Shown here: piece after piece, positions 44,627 through 53,828 of the stretch | Layout: each line of letters begins with the position of its first letter | Position numbering within the stretch: the first letter of the stretch is position 1 | NCBI GenBank assembly: GCA_934402315.1 | Contig: CAKRTS010000010.1 | Span: 47,652 to 111,651, forward strand | Reading direction: 5' to 3' | DNA from: an uncultured Acetatifactor sp. | Lineage (GTDB): Bacteria; Bacillota; Clostridia; Lachnospirales; Lachnospiraceae | DNA: 64,000 bases | The notes under the pieces: model-generated | Seen by the model: the letters and a program-made list of their open reading frames with translations, nothing else | Database searches by the model: none | What the model was told of the DNA's origin: nothing | Program-made: the position numbers and the translations under genes

Positions 44627-45970
44627 CTATTCTTGAAAATCTGCTTTAAATGCATCCAGAATCCGCTCCGAAAGCTCTTTTACAGACTGCGCAGGGGCAT
44701 CTAAATATGTATTACGCCCCATGCGAAGCTCGTGACGAATAGATTCTTCAAATTTAGTTTCCAGCGAAAGATAATTTTCCATCTGCGGTGCTGTATAAAA
44801 GGTATAGGAGTCCTGCGTTTCCATAAATGCCTGATACAGCGAAACATACATAGGGTTTTCCAAATTGCCTATTGTCTCCGGCAGACAGATGTCAAAGGCT
44901 TCCTGCTTCACCGGCATATATCCTAACTTTGTAACAAAATCCACATTTGTCTGCGCATCCGTCAGCCATTTCAAAAAGGTCATACACGCCTTTTCCCGCT
45001 CCGGCGTAGATTTCACCGTGCAGATTCCTGCACCTCTCTGCATCACCAGCTTTTCCCCCTGTTCAAAAATAGGGCAGGGCATGGAAACAATATCTACCTT
45101 TTCCGATGTATTATCCGCATAAGTAACCGTGTCGGAATAATAAAGCACACTGGCGGAGGAAGCCACTGACACAATGGCATCACCTGTACGCAGCGGTTCC
45201 GTAGCATATCCGCTCTGCAGCCAGACGCCACCCTGCAGCGCAGCCTGTGCATAGGGCTCCCATACCTTCTCAAAAACAGGACTAAAATTTATCTGGTTCT
45301 GTTCAAAAAAGTTCTCCCCTAAAGATTCCACTCCCACCTGAAAGTAGTTAAATAGGTAGTCATGTACAAAAAAAGTCTTGCCGTCCGTCCACTCCGCATA
45401 AGTTTCCGCCAGATGGTATAAGCCTTCCCACGTTTTCAGCTCTTCCACACTTGCACCTGTCGCCGCAGCAAACCGTTCAAATGCAGTCTGGTTGACAAAT
45501 AAAATTTCCGTGGATTTTGCCACCGGAAGAATAAGCAGTCTATCCCCTATCACGCCTTCCTCCACAAAGTCAGGAATAAATTCTGCCAGCTCCTCCTCCG
45601 TAAAATAATCCCGATAATCCACAAGCACCGTATCATCGGGCATCGACAGAACCGTTTTGGGATAGGATACAAACATATCCGGAAGCTCTGCGGCCCCCGG
45701 GTCTCCAAAAGCGGAAGATAAAACATTATCATGAATCGTATTGGTATTGGTAACACTTCCCACCTGCACCTGGATATTCTGCTCCTGTCCCACCGTTTCA
45801 TTAAACAGGGTAATCAGGTCATTTAACGGTGATTTCGCCTGACCACCGTATACATGCCAGATAGTGACTGTCACCGGTTCCCTTTTCCGGCTGCAGCCGG
45901 TACTGCCAAACGCCAAAAAAGCAATCAATGCAAGTGCAATATATTTTTTATATCTAAATCTTTGTCTCAT
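44627..45970 (-). CDS. Extracellular solute-binding lipoprotein without a transporter
   Basis: 447 residues. Lipobox STGC, then a family 1 binding-protein fold (VTIWHVYGGQ; SVASSASVLYYS; MQRGAGICTVKSTPEREKACMTFLKWL). No ABC permease or ATPase is near; the next gene is a membrane LuxR-type sensor. I infer that it presents its ligand to that sensor. ATG 45970 (GAGGA, 8-9 nt upstream) is preferred over 46000. A terminator lies between this gene and the response regulator. Confidence 0.88.
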   Translation of the reverse strand: MRQRFRYKKYIALALIAFLAFGSTGCSRKREPVTVTIWHVYGGQAKSPLNDLITLFNETVGQEQNIQVQVGSVTNTNTIHDNVLSSAFGDPGAAELPDMFVSYPKTVLSMPDDTVLVDYRDYFTEEELAEFIPDFVEEGVIGDRLLILPVAKSTEILFVNQTAFERFAAATGASVEELKTWEGLYHLAETYAEWTDGKTFFVHDYLFNYFQVGVESLGENFFEQNQINFSPVFEKVWEPYAQAALQGGVWLQSGYATEPLRTGDAIVSVASSASVLYYSDTVTYADNTSEKVDIVSMPCPIFEQGEKLVMQRGAGICTVKSTPEREKACMTFLKWLTDAQTNVDFVTKLGYMPVKQEAFDICLPETIGNLENPMYVSLYQAFMETQDSYTFYTAPQMENYLSLETKFEESIRHELRMGRNTYLDAPAQSVKELSERILDAFKADFQE

Positions 45971-46035
45971 CCGATATTTTCCTCTTAATGCTTCTGCCAT
46001 TTCCTATTTTCTATTATAAAGATTTCCTAAAACAG

Positions 46036-46070
46036 AAAAACCCCCCATATGGGGAGTTTCATATGGGGGG
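46036..46070 (-). terminator. Terminator after the response regulator
   Basis: CCCCCCATATG pairs perfectly with CATATGGGGGG (46041-46070). On the reverse strand five T follow at once. It sits 9 bp past the response regulator stop and limits read-through into the binding-protein gene. Confidence 0.9.
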
Positions 46071-46078
46071 TGATACTA

Positions 46079-46702
46079 TTAAAACCCGTTAATTATTAAA
46101 TTCTTTTTTGTCACTGCCACCGCCAGTTTTGTTTTAGAATCAAAACCCGTTTTCCGTAACATGTTGCCAATATGCCATTTCACAGTTTCCGGCGAGACGG
46201 ACAGACCCTCAGAAATCTGCTTATAAGATTTCCCCTCCACCACCAGCCGCAGTACATCCAGCTCCGCTTTGGTGAAATCACAGCTTTTTGCCGCTCCGAC
46301 CATAACGGTCGGGGAAGCGTCCGGATATATGGATTGCCCGTCCATGGTGCAGTCCATGACCTCCAACAGCTCCTCCTTACTTGCATCTTTATACCAGAAG
46401 CTTTCAGCCCCCGCCTTGCGGGCACGCTCCAGAAAACTGCATTCTGCCATGGAAGTGACGATAATCACCTTCACCTGTGGCATGGATTGTTTGATTCGTT
46501 CCGCCGCTTTCAATCCGCTTTCATCGTTTTCCGTGCAGACATCCATCAAAACCAGATCGCACCCTGTCCTGCGGCACACCTCCTCCGCCATTGAGGCATT
46601 GGCTATAGAACCGGCAAGTTCATATCGTCCGCTGGCAAGAATATGATGTTCCATATCCTCCCTTGCCATCCTCTGATCCTCAACCACCAATACTTTTATC
46701 AT
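46079..46702 (-). CDS. NarL/LuxR-type response regulator
   Basis: 207 residues. Receiver domain ~1-120 with acidic pocket VVEDQ, phosphoacceptor Asp near 54 (LVLMDVC), Thr/Ser in VTS and Lys in YKDA. LuxR helix-turn-helix ~143-200 (LRLVVEGKSYKQISEGLSVSPETVKWHI). Overlaps the histidine kinase gene by 23 bp, its partner. Confidence 0.92.
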   Translation of the reverse strand: MIKVLVVEDQRMAREDMEHHILASGRYELAGSIANASMAEEVCRRTGCDLVLMDVCTENDESGLKAAERIKQSMPQVKVIIVTSMAECSFLERARKAGAESFWYKDASKEELLEVMDCTMDGQSIYPDASPTVMVGAAKSCDFTKAELDVLRLVVEGKSYKQISEGLSVSPETVKWHIGNMLRKTGFDSKTKLAVAVTKKNLIINGF

Positions 46703-47774
46703 GCGCTCTCTCCTCCGGTTCCTCTATAAATTTGGGAATCCGAAATGTCACGGAAAACACCGGTGCAGTAGAAACCGCCATCTGGCAGCAACTGCTCTCC
46801 ACACGCCGCCGAAGTGTGGACAATCCGCCCCCCTCCACAACTCCTTCTTCCGGCACACTTCCGTTGTTACTCACCCTGACTGTATCATAGTCCCTCTGGT
46901 TCGTAAAGTCTATCTCCAGCTCCGTTGCTCCACCATGCCGGACACTGTTGATCATACACTCCGACAGGGCAGGCATCAGCCAATCCTCTCCTTTTTCATC
47001 GGTTGACAATTCACCCCGGACAACGACCTTTAACCCGAGCATATTGCCTCGTTCTTCCAGCTGTGCCCGCCAACCCTTACCCGGGCTGTCCGCTTCCTCT
47101 GTCTGAAGCAGCCACAGGGCACGGTTCCATCGCTTAAGCAGCTCCTTTTCCTGCATCTCCTCCATTCCGTTTGTCAAAAAACGATTCGTGGCAAGAACCG
47201 TATGTCCCAGTTCGTCATGAACCCGCATTTTCATTTCCAGAATTTCTTCCTCTCTGGTTAAAGTAAGGATATTGTGCGAAAGTTCTTTCATGGATAACGC
47301 CACCCTTTTTAGGCGCTCATTTTCCCTCTTTAACTCCTCACCGTTCTCATAGAGCGCAGTTACATTTCCGGCAAGAAACTGAACAAACCTTTCCCCGGAC
47401 TTCGTGACAACACTGCTCTCCGAAAATCTCCAGACCTCGCCCTCCGGGAACCGGTAGACCATCGCCTTGGGATTCAGGATACTCACCGCTTCACACGGTC
47501 TGTCCAGTGCCTCACGAAATTCCTGAACGCTCTGGATATCCCTGCCCGCCAACAGATGCTCCAGCGAATACATCCTGCGGTTGCACAGTCTAGGCAATCC
47601 GTTTTTGTCAAAAAAGGCAATTCCGCTGGGAAGATTATCCAGACTCTCCTGCACCTGCTTTGCGGGGGAACCTTCTCTGGAATGTCCCCAGACCATGGAC
47701 CATAGGAGTCTCAACATCATAACCATTCCTGTTACCCCTGTCATAAACACCACGACTGCAAGCCAATCCGTCAC
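46680..47774 (-). CDS. Sensor histidine kinase
   Basis: 364 residues. One N-terminal membrane span, a PAS-like region (SGIAFFDKNGLPRLCNRRM), then a dimerisation/phosphoacceptor helix with His in MRVHDELGHT and an HATPase domain: N-box ECMINSVRHGG, G-box GGGLSTLRRRVE. NarX/LiaS-like layout. The start is GTG 47774 with GGGAGG upstream; overlaps the preceding stop by 4 nt. Phosphorylates the overlapping response regulator. Confidence 0.88.
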   Translation of the reverse strand: MTDWLAVVVFMTGVTGMVMMLRLLWSMVWGHSREGSPAKQVQESLDNLPSGIAFFDKNGLPRLCNRRMYSLEHLLAGRDIQSVQEFREALDRPCEAVSILNPKAMVYRFPEGEVWRFSESSVVTKSGERFVQFLAGNVTALYENGEELKRENERLKRVALSMKELSHNILTLTREEEILEMKMRVHDELGHTVLATNRFLTNGMEEMQEKELLKRWNRALWLLQTEEADSPGKGWRAQLEERGNMLGLKVVVRGELSTDEKGEDWLMPALSECMINSVRHGGATELEIDFTNQRDYDTVRVSNNGSVPEEGVVEGGGLSTLRRRVESSCCQMAVSTAPVFSVTFRIPKFIEEPEERAHDKSIGG

Positions 47775-49420
47775 TGTCCTTCACCTCCCGTACCTTCCGG
47801 GTTATCCACAGAATAGGAGATGACCCACGAACCATCCACATCGCGGCTGACTTCGCCCTCCCGAAAAGAAAGGCCTCCGGACAAATCCGCTTTACATTCC
47901 ATATTCATGGACAGCTCCTCCTTCTCTTTTTTCACGTCAAGGAAACAGTACAGGACAGCAATCCCTCCCATAGTCCTTTCCAACACGCTCTCATAAAAAT
48001 CAAAAATCTGCATTGCCGCCTCTCCGGCAACTTCTTTCTCACCTTCTGTTCTCCAACTGCACAGGACACCATACGCCCGCAGATAACGCATCGTCTCCTC
48101 AAGGCACAATTCCAGCTCCTTTACCGGAATGGTTGAATTTTGCGCCGTTATAAAAATAAGATTGCTCCGACGCTTTAAATATGCCCCGATTACGGTAATC
48201 TTGTGAAAAAGCAGTCTTTTCTCTGATTCCTCTTCCGTTTCGGAGCATTGTTGAACCAGCTTCGACAAAACCTGTATCTGATGCGCCGTCTGTATCTGCA
48301 CCATGTCGTACAAATGATTTTTTACCTCCAGCTGCGCGATCTTCTTTCTCGTTTTCAGATTTTCTTCCTCTATCAGATTCGTGTCCTTTAACTCTTCCTT
48401 TGCCGCTTCCAACGCCTTTAGCGTCTCCAAAAGCTCCGATATGTCCTCCTGCCACCGGACGTATCCGCCTTTTATGGGGGCTTCGGATACCCGCATCCCC
48501 TCCTCACTGCCCCACTCTTTTGCGGCATAACAGTTCTTATGATTTTCATCTGTTATCTGCGCCGCGATGGTAGATGCCATAAAAAGCTGTTCGTAACCGT
48601 TGTTAGAGGGAATCAGCCCCGACTGAATACAGCTTTCAAAAATTGCCGCATTCAACAGACAAAAGGCTGCTGTCATATCTCCAAAAAGAACCTTCCACAA
48701 GGGGATGCGTAAACAATAACCAATGGCGTAGAACACCGCCATTCCGAAAACTGCGAAGGGAAACCAGATAAATTTTTTGGTCTTGGGAATCCTGCATTTT
48801 AACAAAATCAGAAACAATGTCGTCAGAAAACAGACTGTCATCCACCCGGCAGCCAGATAATACACCACACCATATTGATAGGTATCCTCTATCCACGGTC
48901 TTTCCCCTAAGAAACGAAAGGCGAGCTGGTGCATGTCATTGCTCAAAATCAAAAGAATCAAAAGTACCGACGGAAAAAACAAAGAACATGCCGTTACTTT
49001 CGGAATTTTATAACTTTCCGGTTTTCTCATATACAAGGCAAGGCATACGCTGATGGCAGGAATAAGAAGCATCGGAACATAATACAGATACCACAGAAAA
49101 TGCTTTGCAAATACCCACTCTTTCGGAGTTACATACCGGCAGGAACGGACAACCATCCAGAAAATCATGAAAACTGCGATTGCAGTCAGACAGTTCCGTG
49201 TCTGCCGGTGTATGATACGCTTTGAAAAGGATATTGCCCAGACAGTATAGATCAGTATGTACAATGAAGGGCGCAGTGTGCGGAAAAACCAATACCAGAA
49301 CGGATTGGCAATATTCAGTTGACGACACAAAATTGCCGCGAAAATGCACAACAATACCGGGAGCCGCTTCCCAGATACAAATTTTCCCATGTTTGATTCC
49401 GTCATTTTAGCCGCACTCAT
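47771..49420 (-). CDS. 7TM sensor protein upstream of the histidine kinase
   Basis: 549 residues. Residues ~18-245 have seven membrane spans like the 7TM input domain of some histidine kinases. A central coiled coil follows (ETLKALEAAKEELKDTNLIEEEN), then a C-terminal ~200-residue part laid out like a kinase dimerisation region (LEVKNHLYDMVQIQ) but without a clear phosphoacceptor His motif or ATP G-boxes. Probably a receptor that controls the kinase next door. ATG 49420, 49405 and 49390 all lack a strong Shine-Dalgarno. Confidence 0.78.
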   Translation of the reverse strand: MSAAKMTESNMGKFVSGKRLPVLLCIFAAILCRQLNIANPFWYWFFRTLRPSLYILIYTVWAISFSKRIIHRQTRNCLTAIAVFMIFWMVVRSCRYVTPKEWVFAKHFLWYLYYVPMLLIPAISVCLALYMRKPESYKIPKVTACSLFFPSVLLILLILSNDMHQLAFRFLGERPWIEDTYQYGVVYYLAAGWMTVCFLTTLFLILLKCRIPKTKKFIWFPFAVFGMAVFYAIGYCLRIPLWKVLFGDMTAAFCLLNAAIFESCIQSGLIPSNNGYEQLFMASTIAAQITDENHKNCYAAKEWGSEEGMRVSEAPIKGGYVRWQEDISELLETLKALEAAKEELKDTNLIEEENLKTRKKIAQLEVKNHLYDMVQIQTAHQIQVLSKLVQQCSETEEESEKRLLFHKITVIGAYLKRRSNLIFITAQNSTIPVKELELCLEETMRYLRAYGVLCSWRTEGEKEVAGEAAMQIFDFYESVLERTMGGIAVLYCFLDVKKEKEELSMNMECKADLSGGLSFREGEVSRDVDGSWVISYSVDNPEGTGGEGQ

Positions 49421-49553
49421 ATTTTCTGCATAAATCTATCGCCCTTAAATACTTCTCCAGTTGCTCCATGCTGTATCCCATTTTCTCCAGATACACCTTG
49501 GCAACCCACTGCTTCGTTGCATGCATATTCCGTTCGTTTTCATGCTCCTCCAT
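49407..49553 (-). CDS. Small ORF just upstream of the 7TM gene
   Basis: 48 residues, Glu/Lys/Tyr-rich and probably helical (residues 20-48, LEKMGYSMEQLEKYLRAID). CAAGGA is close to the ATG. The frame stays open upstream to a stop near 49600, so it may instead be the tail of a decayed gene. It overlaps the start of the 7TM gene, and its stop is 1 nt from ATG 49405, which would allow coupled translation. Confidence 0.4.
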   Translation of the reverse strand: MEEHENERNMHATKQWVAKVYLEKMGYSMEQLEKYLRAIDLCRKYECG

Positions 49554-49736
49554 AGCTTCCTTGGGAGATTCTTCCAGAACAGTTTGCAGACACTGTCGAG
49601 TATATCATATATTTGTTTTTTAATATAGTCTTTTTCTCATTTTGTATACCTATCTAATCCTATACCCTTCATACCACCGGCTTTCAACAGCAACCTGACA
49701 GTGACCGAACCTTCATCCGTTTCCGCAGAAAATGCC

Positions 49737-50372
49737 TTACTTGGCAACCGATGGCAACGATTGCATCAGCGCAAAGAATTGCTGTGCCTCACCTGTACTG
49801 AAATATGCATACCATGCCTCCAGAGTATCAGATCGGAAAACGTCCAAACACTCAATAATCTGCTTTGCCCATAGCAGAGCCCCCGTACAGCCTGCTGTAA
49901 TCAGATTTCCGTCTGTGACGGAGGGCTTGTCAACAAAGAAACTCTGTCCTTTGTAATCAGGGCAGAACATATCCAAAAATCCTGCTCCGTTGCTTGTGTG
50001 GGGACGCTGATCCAGCAATCCGGCACGAGCCAGAGCGACTGTCGCACCGCAAATAGCGCATACAGTACCACCGACAGAAAGCAGTTCAGCCGCCTTCTTT
50101 ATAATAGCGCCATGTTTCGGATCATCCCATGTATCTGCACCCGGCAACAGCAGGACACTCTTTCCGTTGACCGTGATGTCATCAACGATACCATCCGGAA
50201 TGACCGTCAGACCACCCATCGTTTTTACGGGCTCTTTCGAGACGGCAACGGTCTTTACGCACACCTGCGGTGCATCCTTTTTGAAAAATCTTTTTGAGTT
50301 GAGCTCTGCGGTAACATACCCAGTCTCCCAATCCGCCATTGTATCCAGCACATAAACATAAACTGTAAACAT
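49737..50372 (-). CDS. DJ-1/PfpI family protein
   Basis: 211 residues with a glutamine-amidotransferase-like fold. The nucleophile-elbow Cys is in VCAICGATVALA and the acidic partner is in the N-terminal strand (DTMADWE). Members act as deglycases, chaperones or isonitrile hydratases; the role here is open. AAAGGAAAG precedes the start. Divergent from the WYL regulator with a palindrome between. Confidence 0.88.
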   Translation of the reverse strand: MFTVYVYVLDTMADWETGYVTAELNSKRFFKKDAPQVCVKTVAVSKEPVKTMGGLTVIPDGIVDDITVNGKSVLLLPGADTWDDPKHGAIIKKAAELLSVGGTVCAICGATVALARAGLLDQRPHTSNGAGFLDMFCPDYKGQSFFVDKPSVTDGNLITAGCTGALLWAKQIIECLDVFRSDTLEAWYAYFSTGEAQQFFALMQSLPSVAK

Positions 50373-50421
50373 AATATCTTTCCTTTCTGTTTCCTTTGTT
50401 TTTTACTTCTCCATATTACTA

Positions 50422-50444
50422 CCGTATTGTTGACAACAATATGG
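50422..50444. promoter_or_regulatory. 23-bp near-perfect palindrome between DJ-1 and WYL genes
   Basis: CCGTATTGTTG-A-CAACAATATGG, one mismatch. TTGACA (50430-50435) lies inside it, so a bound protein would block a promoter. The divergent WYL regulator is the natural candidate. Confidence 0.65.
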
Positions 50445-50485
50445 CAACAATCTAAAATAAAAAAAGAAAGAGAGGAAACGATCGA

Positions 50486-51460
50486 ATGAAGGTTGACCGG
50501 CTTGTCAGCATAATTATGATACTCCTTGACAAAAAGCGGGTTGGCGCACAGGAGTTAGCAGATCTGTTTGAAGTGTCGCCCCGCACGATTTATCGTGATA
50601 TAGACGCGATCAGCATGGCGGGGATTCCTGTCCGCTCAACCTCCGGCGTGGGCGGCGGTTTTGAAATCATGCCGGAATATAAAGTTGACAAAAAGGTTTT
50701 CTCAACGGATGACCTTTCAGCGCTGTTGATAGGACTGACAAGCCTTTCGGGAATGATAAGGGAAGATGATTTCGTACATGCTCTGGCAAAGATCAAGAGC
50801 TTTATCCCCGCTGACCGGGCAAGGGATATTGAATTAAAGGCAAATCAGATCTGTATCGACTTAAACCCATGGATGGGAAATGGAAATATAAAGCAGACAT
50901 TGGAAACTGTAAAGGACGCTTTACAGGCGAATCAGTTACTTTCCTTTACATATATAGACGGGCACAGCAACAAAACCAACAGAATTGTCGAGCCATATCA
51001 GCTTGTGTTAAAGGGCAATCATTGGTATTTTCAGGGGTACTGCCGTACCAAAAACGACTACCGCCTGTTCCGGCTGTCCAGAATAACCGAATTGCAGGTG
51101 CTTCCGGAAACCTTCAGTCCCCGGAATTATCAAAAGCCGATTTTAAATTTTGAGGAAACCCTGGAGACGCTCCAATCAGATATAAAAATCCGCGTTCACA
51201 AATCGGTGTTGGACAGAGTGCTTGAATTTTGCACCTACGACCGTGTGACCCCGGATGGGGACGACTACTATCTTGTAGACTATCCATTTATTGAACGGGA
51301 TTATTATTTTGATATGCTTCTCAGCTTTGGAGACAAATGCGAGTGCATAGATCCTCCGCATATCCGCGAAGAGATAAAGCGGAGGATACACAGCATGGCA
51401 GCCTTATATGAGCACCCGAGGGCTCAAAGTATTACTACAGCACCTGATAGCTCATCATAA
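50486..51460 (+). CDS. WYL-domain transcriptional regulator (YafY/DeoR type)
   Basis: 324 residues. N-terminal helix-turn-helix (VGAQELADLFEVSPRTIYRDID), then a WYL domain around 160-225 (LLSFTYIDGHSNKTN; HWYFQGYC; YRLFRLSRI) and the WCX C-terminal segment. Such proteins sense small ligands or nucleic acids. GAGAGGAAA precedes the ATG. Probably controls the divergent DJ-1 gene. Its 3' end overlaps the next convergent gene by 26 bp. Confidence 0.9.
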   Translation: MKVDRLVSIIMILLDKKRVGAQELADLFEVSPRTIYRDIDAISMAGIPVRSTSGVGGGFEIMPEYKVDKKVFSTDDLSALLIGLTSLSGMIREDDFVHALAKIKSFIPADRARDIELKANQICIDLNPWMGNGNIKQTLETVKDALQANQLLSFTYIDGHSNKTNRIVEPYQLVLKGNHWYFQGYCRTKNDYRLFRLSRITELQVLPETFSPRNYQKPILNFEETLETLQSDIKIRVHKSVLDRVLEFCTYDRVTPDGDDYYLVDYPFIERDYYFDMLLSFGDKCECIDPPHIREEIKRRIHSMAALYEHPRAQSITTAPDSSS

Positions 51461-52813
51461 AAAGGAGGATTAGCAGAACCATAAATACCCTGACCAGTTT
51501 CTGATAAGTCGTTGTCGCCGGATCCTTGACGGGATTCCATGCTTCTTTCATTCCCGGCATATTGTTTATATCGCTCCGATTTCCTCCGATTCCGGTTTCC
51601 TTCCGGGCGCTGAGCCGGTTCGACGCATAAGAGAGCATTTCTTTTGCCGCCTCTGCTTCATGCTCCGATACCTCAAGCGTCCTGCCGTCTGCAAAGGTGA
51701 GCCATCTCCCTTTCTTATTTTTCGTGTAAATCCATCCGCTGATGTCTGTGAGAAGCGGAAGATAGTAAACTCCGGCTGCGTCCTGTTCATCAATGATGAA
51801 ATGATAGGTAACCGTGAACGACCTGTTTCTGGAAGCCGGCTGCATAAGAAAATATTCCATGCAGAAAAGCTCCCTGATCTGCTCGCGCTGTCCCCATGTA
51901 TCAAAGCATGCAAGCGTCCGCATGACCGGACCAATGACAATAAGAACGGAAAACACTGCCCCTACCAGCAACAAAAAGGCTCCGTATATCATGACCGATG
52001 AATTATCGCTGAGAGGCGACGCCGCTTCCCTAAACATCACTCCACAAAGCGGGAGCACCAGTGCAGCTTCTGCCAGAGAAACTCCCCGAAAAACGGCATT
52101 CTGACAGAATAGATAATAAAAGCCGACAAACATGGCAGCATTCTTTCCATTACGGTAGCGAAGCGGAATCCGCATAAGCAGAAGCTCAGACAGGAAGCCA
52201 ACAAGCAGCACCGCTTCCTTACACGCAAGTATATATATATCCCATACATCCATAGATACAGCCATATTCCGTGGGAGCCATAGAGCGCCAGCAGGTCTCC
52301 GTCCTTTGCATTTTTCAGAACACTATGCAGGATACTCTCTCCGTAAACCAGATGATAACCTATACCGCACACCATTATTATCCATGCGGTATAATCGGGA
52401 ATACAGGACAACACCCAGCGCTTGCGGCTGCCATGCTCATGTCTCCGCTGACGCCAAAACCCGATTCCCCACAGAACCGGATAAAGAAACACGACAAGAA
52501 GCAGCGCAAGGTTCGTCTCCGGCATCATTGTCGTTAGGAGCAGGCTCAGACGGCTTGCACGGGAAGTTTCCCTCAAGAGATTCGGCACATGTGCGCAAAG
52601 CGACGCCACCCCCGCCAAAAGTATCGCAAAGGCTCCCGGTATCGCCATCAGACTGACTGTTTCCGCTTTTGACTTACGTTTCACCAGATGGTACAGGTCG
52701 ACGAGATACAGACCTGCATTCAGATATAGAAGTATCATCGTGAACCAGAAGTTCGGCAAATATTCGGTGTCCGCCGTATATAATCTAAAGAAATCCTTGA
52801 GTTCCGCTATCAT
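51435..52813 (-). pseudogene. Multi-span membrane protein split by a frameshift in a TA repeat
   Basis: Two overlapping frames form one protein of ~455 residues: 52813 to ~52235 (six or so spans, ending WLYLWMYGIYI) and ~52235 to 51435 (starting LACKEAVLLVGFL, more spans, a soluble domain with YHFIIDEQDAAGVYY, and a final span). They meet in TATATATATAT at 52230-52240. Loss of one TA unit would join GIYI to LACKEA and restore one frame. Either phase-variable or a pseudogene. Family not recognised. Confidence 0.7.
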
Positions 52814-53001
52814 TTTTCAATCTTCTCTCCATTGAACTTTTTCGTGTTTACTCTTACGACATATAATACCATATTTTAACAGCGAAAAAGCCAAAATGTA
52901 AAAAAAGATAGGTTATGTGTAACTTTTGGCACAGAGAATGCCGCCTTCCTCTGTTTCTCCTTAATTTGTAATTCCCAGACTTTCATTCACACTCGTTCCT
53001 G

Positions 53002-53730
53002 CTACGTCAAGGTTGCAAGGTACTTATCCAACTGCTTTTCTTCCAATCCGGCGATTAGTTCAGTAAAAGCTTCTAAATCTCCCTGTGCGGCATATTTATC
53101 CAGCGTATTGTAATAATCCAAACGATTTTCTTTCGCAATGAATATGGGCAGAAAGCCTTTGCTTAATAACTGATAGTTCATAAGCAATCTTGAAGTCCTG
53201 CCATTACCGTCTGCAAAAGGATGTATCCGCACAAACTCTGCATGAGTCCATGCCGCAAGTTCAACACCGTTTAAATCCTTTCTCTCTTCCATTTCCACAT
53301 AGAAGTTTTTTATCTGGGCATACATTTCATTTCCCGCTGGTGGTGTATGGCTGGCCCCACTGATCATTACCTCTTCTCTACGATATATACCGCCTGTCAA
53401 TATATTTTCCATCAGCAACGCATGAATGTCTTTTACAATTTTCTCATCCAATACCAGTCCCTGCCTGACACAATCCTTCACATACTGATACGCCTTCTTA
53501 TGATTTACAACCTCATAAATCTCTCTGAGCGATTTGCCTCCGATGGCGATTCCGTCCTCCAGTACCACCTTGGTTTCCATAAGAGTCAGTGTATTGCCCT
53601 CAATTGCAGTAGAATGATGTGTATATTCGACTTCAAAAACCTTCTCATAAGAAGCAATCGTTATTTCAGGAAAGGTATCCCGTAAGGCTTCATACTGCTT
53701 CTGCTTTTCCAACAACCCCGATAAATTCAT
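53002..53730 (-). CDS. Fic domain AMPylase-type protein
   Basis: 242 residues. Catalytic Fic motif HPFADGNGRTSR near 170 is complete (His, Phe, Asp-Gly-Asn-Gly, Arg). An N-terminal inhibitory motif STAIEGN near 41 is of the class II type, in which Glu blocks ATP until relieved. Transfers AMP or a similar group to protein Tyr/Ser/Thr. AGGAGG is close to the start. Single gene with no toxin-type partner. Confidence 0.92.
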   Translation of the reverse strand: MNLSGLLEKQKQYEALRDTFPEITIASYEKVFEVEYTHHSTAIEGNTLTLMETKVVLEDGIAIGGKSLREIYEVVNHKKAYQYVKDCVRQGLVLDEKIVKDIHALLMENILTGGIYRREEVMISGASHTPPAGNEMYAQIKNFYVEMEERKDLNGVELAAWTHAEFVRIHPFADGNGRTSRLLMNYQLLSKGFLPIFIAKENRLDYYNTLDKYAAQGDLEAFTELIAGLEEKQLDKYLATLT

Positions 53731-53828
53731 GCTTCCTCCTCGTTCCTTTAAAATTCATGTTTATGGATAAAATTGTCCTTCCATACTGATACATATTATA
53801 TCTTCGTTCTGATAGAATGGCAACCGAA

